From: a virus
Strand: one strand, 5' to 3'
Length of the DNA: 22,171 bases
Virus record (IMG/VR): IMGVR_UViG_3300047550_004006
Coordinates: 1 to 22,171 of that record
Every line of letters starts with the position of its first letter. Within the stretch, counting starts at the first letter, position 1. Position numbers and translations under genes: made by a program. Of the stretch, positions 18,909 through 22,171 are shown piece by piece. Under the pieces are notes generated by a model. The model was not told where the DNA came from. It was given only the letters and a program-made list of their open reading frames with translations, and made no database searches.

Positions 18909-19979
18909 ATGGCAAATTCTAATCTGTATTCTGATTTTGGATCTTGGTTAAATAAATCTATTTCTAAGTACAACTATCAAGTTGCTCCTCTTGCTCCATC
19001 TGGAAAACCTGGTAAAGTTGTAAAATCCCTTAGAGAATACAGATTACAGCTAATAAACAAACAAAATGACACATCAGATCAACTTATTGATGGTTTAAAA
19101 ACAATTCTTTCTAAAAACAAAGAAATTTCTAAACTTTCCTTTAATACCATTTCTCCTAATAGCTCAAAATTTCCTAGTTACACATTTAAATACGATGGAC
19201 AAGAATTTGATATTATTGTAGCTAGAGGAGCAAACAAAGGTGAAAATTTTGAAGTATCTACCATTAAAGATTTAGCTTCTTTTTTTAAGACAAATAAAGG
19301 AAGTGACAATTATAAAAAACTTATCAACCAATTAAATGAAGCTTACAAACCTTTTTCTTCTGTTGAAATCATTAATGTAGAACAAAGAAAAGGTTCTACT
19401 AAAAAGGAAGGTATAGCTATTGAAAAATTGGGAGCTATAATTGGGGATATTGTTCTTACTGATATGTCAAAAAATAAATGGTATATTTCTTTGAAGGATG
19501 TTAACGGAGCTACATTCAGTAGCTATTCTGGTGCATCAACTTTATTTGATAGTGAAGGCACATTACAACCAAATTCTCCCGGAGCAGAGTTTTTAGAGGC
19601 TTTTGGTGTAGATTTAAACAGAGTTCAAGAAGGTTTTGATCAAAGAAAATATAAGAATTCCACTCCTCCTTTAAGAAAAAAAATTCCTGTAAAAAAATTA
19701 GATCAATCTAAAATTAAGCCTATTATGGAACGTGCTTGGGGAATGAATTATTTTTATGTAAGAAAACAATCCAATGGTTGGAAAGTATTTTGGATAGATA
19801 GAAATAAGTTAAACAAACTAATTTCAAACATTTCAATTCAAGATATTAAATATCCTAGTACTTCATCAAAGCAAATATCAATTTTGTTTGGAAATAGTGA
19901 GCAAGACTATCTTATAGAAATGAGGAACTCTAAAGCAGGTGAATATCCAAACGATGTTAAAATTAAAGTAAGACCGTAA
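18909..19979 (+). CDS. Unknown 356-aa late gene; nuclease-like fold possible
   Basis: A basic, A/T-rich gene product starting MANSNLYSDFGSWLNKSISKYNYQVAPLAPSGKPGK. No clear family is recognised. The middle has YTFKYDGQEFDIIVARGAN and GDIVLTDMSKNKWYISLKDVNGATFSSYSGAS. The acidic D followed by W-x-I-S-L-K-D recalls the D...E-x-K-like core of restriction-type nucleases acting on DNA, but this is weak. The C-terminal region has a beta-rich NYFYVRKQSNGWKVFWIDR section. There is no signal peptide or membrane helix. It has a good RBS (GGAG), a late box upstream, and its stop overlaps the next start (TAATG), so the two genes are co-expressed late. Confidence 0.6.
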   Translation: MANSNLYSDFGSWLNKSISKYNYQVAPLAPSGKPGKVVKSLREYRLQLINKQNDTSDQLIDGLKTILSKNKEISKLSFNTISPNSSKFPSYTFKYDGQEFDIIVARGANKGENFEVSTIKDLASFFKTNKGSDNYKKLINQLNEAYKPFSSVEIINVEQRKGSTKKEGIAIEKLGAIIGDIVLTDMSKNKWYISLKDVNGATFSSYSGASTLFDSEGTLQPNSPGAEFLEAFGVDLNRVQEGFDQRKYKNSTPPLRKKIPVKKLDQSKIKPIMERAWGMNYFYVRKQSNGWKVFWIDRNKLNKLISNISIQDIKYPSTSSKQISILFGNSEQDYLIEMRNSKAGEYPNDVKIKVRP

Positions 19980-21832
19980 TGAACTTATTAGAAGCCAAAA
20001 CAATATCAAAAGAAAAAGCTCAAAAAGAGTTTACTGCTACTAAGAAAAAGGAGCATAGTGAACTTGAGGAAAAGCTAAAGCACCTTGAGCACCCAGAAGA
20101 TCATATGTTAAATGCTGGTTATGCTGGTTTTCATCATGCTGTAAACACTTTACATCAAGCACATGGTATTCTTTCAGGTCATGAAACAGATGCTAAAGTA
20201 TCAGAAAAGTTTGATGGTTCTCCATCTGTAGTTTTTGGAAGGCATCCTGAAACAGGAAGAGTGTTTGTAACAACTAAATCTGCTTTCAATCAAAATCCTA
20301 AAATAAACTATACAGATCATGATGTAGATACTAATCATGGCCATGCTCCAGGGTTAGCAAGTAAGTTAAAAGAAACTTTAAAACATATCCATAAAATATT
20401 ACCTGCTGGACCTGGTGTCTATCAGGGGGATTTACTTCACTCTGAAGAAGATGTAGAGAAAAAAGATGGCAAGTATCAGTTTACTCCTAATACCATTACT
20501 TACTCTACACCTGTTAATAGTGAAGAGGGTAAAAAAATTACCAAGTCAAAAATCGGACTTGCAATCCACACAAAATACAATGGAAAGAGATGGGATGATT
20601 TAAAAGCCGAATATAATCCTGACCTCAAAGATTTCAAAGAACATCCAGATGTTCATGTTGTTAAACCAGACTTAAAGTTAGATCCTAAAAAATACTCTCC
20701 AGCATTAAAGAAAACATTTAATGATGAGATGGCAAAAGCTGATCAAGCATATAAAGATGCTGACCACACTCCCACAGAGCATGTAGAAGCTCATCATACT
20801 CCTTTCAAGTCTTACTTAAACCAACAAATTAACGCTGGAAAGAAGCCTTCTATTGAAGGATATAAAAAATGGTCAACTGAGAAACACCAAAAGGATATTG
20901 ATAAACTTAAAACTCCAGCTGTAAAGGCTGCTAAATCAGCAAGGCATGATCTTGCTATGAGGTTAGTTGATGAAAATAGTAAACATTTCAATGCGTTAAT
21001 TAAGACACATAATCATTTAATCAATGCTAAAAATGCGTTGGTAAAAGCATTTAATCAATCACAGAAATTTGAAACTCACGTTGATGGACAACCTGTCAAG
21101 ACTGAAGGAACAGTGATATCAGTCAATAACAGACCATCCAAACTAAATGACAGAGAAGAGTTTAACAGATTAAATGCTCTTAAATCTAAAAACAGAAAAC
21201 CAGTTACTGAAGAGCATACTAATAATTCACATGTTACTTTTGCATTTGGAAGGATGAATCCTCCTACTACTGGTCATGCTAAACTAGTTGAGAAAATGCA
21301 TGAGGTAGCTAAAGAAAAAGGTGGTCCTGTTCATCTAGACGTTTCACACTCTCATGAACCAAAGAAAAATCCATTAGATCCACAAACAAAAGTAAAACAT
21401 GTAAAAAGATTTTTCCCTGGTACTCATGTAGAAGCTGCAACTAAAGAACATCCTAGTTTCTTACATCGCCTTTCTAAACTTCATCAAGCTGGTTATCACC
21501 ATGTTACAGTGGTTGCAGGGTCAGATAGAACAGAAGAGTATAAACATTTAATACATAAGTACAATGGAGTTCATGGTTCTCATGGACACTTTAATTTTAA
21601 ATCTCATGAAGTAGTTTCTTCTGGAGCAAGAGATCCAGACTCAGAAGGAACAGAAGGAATGTCAGCTTCTAAAATGAGGAAACATGCAAGTGAAGGAAAC
21701 TACAAAGAATTTAAAAAAGGTGTTCCTGAGCATGTTTCTGAAAAACATTCTAAAGAAATGTATGATGATGTTAGAAAAGGATTGGGAATTAGGGAATCGC
21801 TTAGTTTTATGAAGTTTTTTAGGCAGGGATAA
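19979..21832 (+). CDS. Bifunctional protein: ligase-like nucleotidyltransferase plus NMNAT-like domain
   Basis: A 617-aa protein unusually rich in His, Lys and Glu. The N-terminal half has SEKFDGSPSVVFG (K77-x-D-G), then GVYQGDLL and KIGLAIHTKY, like motifs I, III and IV of DNA/RNA ligases and capping enzymes, where Lys would carry AMP. The middle is a helical linker. The C-terminal ~200 residues start with VTFAFGRMNPPTTGHAKLV (residues 419-437), matching the HIGH-type (T-x-GH) motif of nucleotidylyltransferases such as NMNAT/NadR, and end with MSASKMRKHASEG (561-573), the S-x-S/T-x-x-R motif. I recall comparable proteins from marine T4-like phages labelled DUF6267 or nucleotidyltransferase. 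The activity is untested; it may join or activate nucleotides such as NMN. Confidence 0.65.
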   Translation: MNLLEAKTISKEKAQKEFTATKKKEHSELEEKLKHLEHPEDHMLNAGYAGFHHAVNTLHQAHGILSGHETDAKVSEKFDGSPSVVFGRHPETGRVFVTTKSAFNQNPKINYTDHDVDTNHGHAPGLASKLKETLKHIHKILPAGPGVYQGDLLHSEEDVEKKDGKYQFTPNTITYSTPVNSEEGKKITKSKIGLAIHTKYNGKRWDDLKAEYNPDLKDFKEHPDVHVVKPDLKLDPKKYSPALKKTFNDEMAKADQAYKDADHTPTEHVEAHHTPFKSYLNQQINAGKKPSIEGYKKWSTEKHQKDIDKLKTPAVKAAKSARHDLAMRLVDENSKHFNALIKTHNHLINAKNALVKAFNQSQKFETHVDGQPVKTEGTVISVNNRPSKLNDREEFNRLNALKSKNRKPVTEEHTNNSHVTFAFGRMNPPTTGHAKLVEKMHEVAKEKGGPVHLDVSHSHEPKKNPLDPQTKVKHVKRFFPGTHVEAATKEHPSFLHRLSKLHQAGYHHVTVVAGSDRTEEYKHLIHKYNGVHGSHGHFNFKSHEVVSSGARDPDSEGTEGMSASKMRKHASEGNYKEFKKGVPEHVSEKHSKEMYDDVRKGLGIRESLSFMKFFRQG

Positions 21833-21833
21833 C

Positions 21834-22171
21834 ATGGCACAGTTTAGAAAAGATACTCATCAATATCTCAACGATGGTAGAACGATTTTTGAGGTGATGA
21901 TGTTAGCTGACCAGTATGGAAATCTGGTTGGTCCTGCAAATCCTTCAGGAACAGCTGTTGATGCTTTTGGCAGAGCAAGAGTTTCTACTCCTTTCACTCT
22001 ATATGACTCGACTCATATTAGTTTTGATAACAATAAAGAAAACTCAGCTAACACGTCGACAGGAACTTACACATACGCTGCAAACACAGCATCAATTAAT
22101 TTAACTGTCGACACAACTTCTGGCGCTTACGTTTATAGAGAATCAAAGAAAGCGTTTGCATACCAACCTGG
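21834..22171 (+). CDS. Virion structural protein, N-terminal part
   Basis: A gene beginning ATG at 21834 after AGGCAGGG and running off the window end with no stop, 112 codons visible. The start MAQFRKDTHQYLNDGRTIFEVMMLADQYGNLV and AVDAFGRARVSTPFTLYDSTHISFDNN, then a repetitive Thr/Ser/Ala beta-rich part, then RESKKAFAYQP, match a phage structural (tail or baseplate-type) protein in which GRARVS-x-PFTL-x-DS and F-x-YQPG are conserved. It lies 1 nt after the previous stop and is the first clear late structural gene. The exact virion location is not decided. Confidence 0.65.
   Translation, partial: MAQFRKDTHQYLNDGRTIFEVMMLADQYGNLVGPANPSGTAVDAFGRARVSTPFTLYDSTHISFDNNKENSANTSTGTYTYAANTASINLTVDTTSGAYVYRESKKAFAYQP

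Noticed and set aside
21916-22104. 62-aa frame near the window end
   Set aside because: It is out of frame with the structural gene starting at 21834, whose motifs are recognisable.

Overview
The window is a densely packed, single-strand (+) segment of a T4-like myovirus genome, most likely a marine one. The evidence is the T4 replication set: sliding clamp gp45, clamp loader gp44 and gp62, translational repressor RegA, dCMP deaminase, family B DNA polymerase gp43, recombinase UvsX and DnaB-type helicase gp41. These are mixed with genes typical of marine T4-like phages: Hsp20, GH19 endolysin, SprT-like protease and short conserved proteins. No photosynthesis gene is visible, so the host (cyanobacterium, SAR11-type or other marine heterotroph) cannot be decided. 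Almost every gene starts within a few bases of the previous stop, often as an ATGA overlap. No convincing minus-strand gene was found.

Layout. 1-3.2 kb holds nucleotide and base metabolism: GTP cyclohydrolase I, a GIY-YIG-like protein, a QueD-like T-fold protein, a DpdA-like DNA transglycosylase, a DUF3310-type protein and a dCTP-deaminase/dUTPase-family enzyme. FolE, QueD-like and DpdA-like genes together point to 7-deazaguanine modification of phage DNA; QueE and QueC would have to lie outside the window. 3.2-8.8 kb holds a glycosyltransferase, gp45, a possible small zinc-ribbon gene, gp44, two small unknown genes, an almost complete D-amino acid dehydrogenase (DadA) lodged inside the clamp-loader operon, gp62, RegA, dCMP deaminase and a small unknown. 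8.9-10.7 kb holds a late promoter, a compact RNA element (putative H-type pseudoknot plus terminator), Hsp20, two tiny genes, a possible Sm-like protein and a GH19 endolysin whose leader can hide its ribosome site. 10.8-18.6 kb holds gp43, a JmjC/cupin-like oxygenase, a small conserved protein, two SAM methyltransferases flanking UvsX, gp41, a SprT-like protease and a small membrane protein. 18.6-22.2 kb holds a tRNA with CAT anticodon, two late-promoter-like boxes, a small gene with no standard start codon, a 356-aa unknown, a 617-aa protein with ligase-like and NMNAT-like motifs, and the start of a structural protein that runs off the end.

How it works together. gp45/gp44/gp62/gp43/gp41/UvsX form the replisome and recombination core. 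RegA represses early mRNAs, and the dCMP deaminase and dUTPase/dCTP deaminase feed dTTP synthesis. FolE, QueD-like and DpdA-like proteins probably protect the DNA. Inserted among the core genes are accessory genes, several visibly more A/T-rich: DadA, cupin oxygenase, two methyltransferases. The most interesting signals are the late promoter-pseudoknot-terminator unit at about 8916-9002, dadA with a 14-bp perfect hairpin just after its start codon, the endolysin leader that resembles the T4 gene e switch, and a tendency for strong hairpins in the first 100 nt of coding regions.
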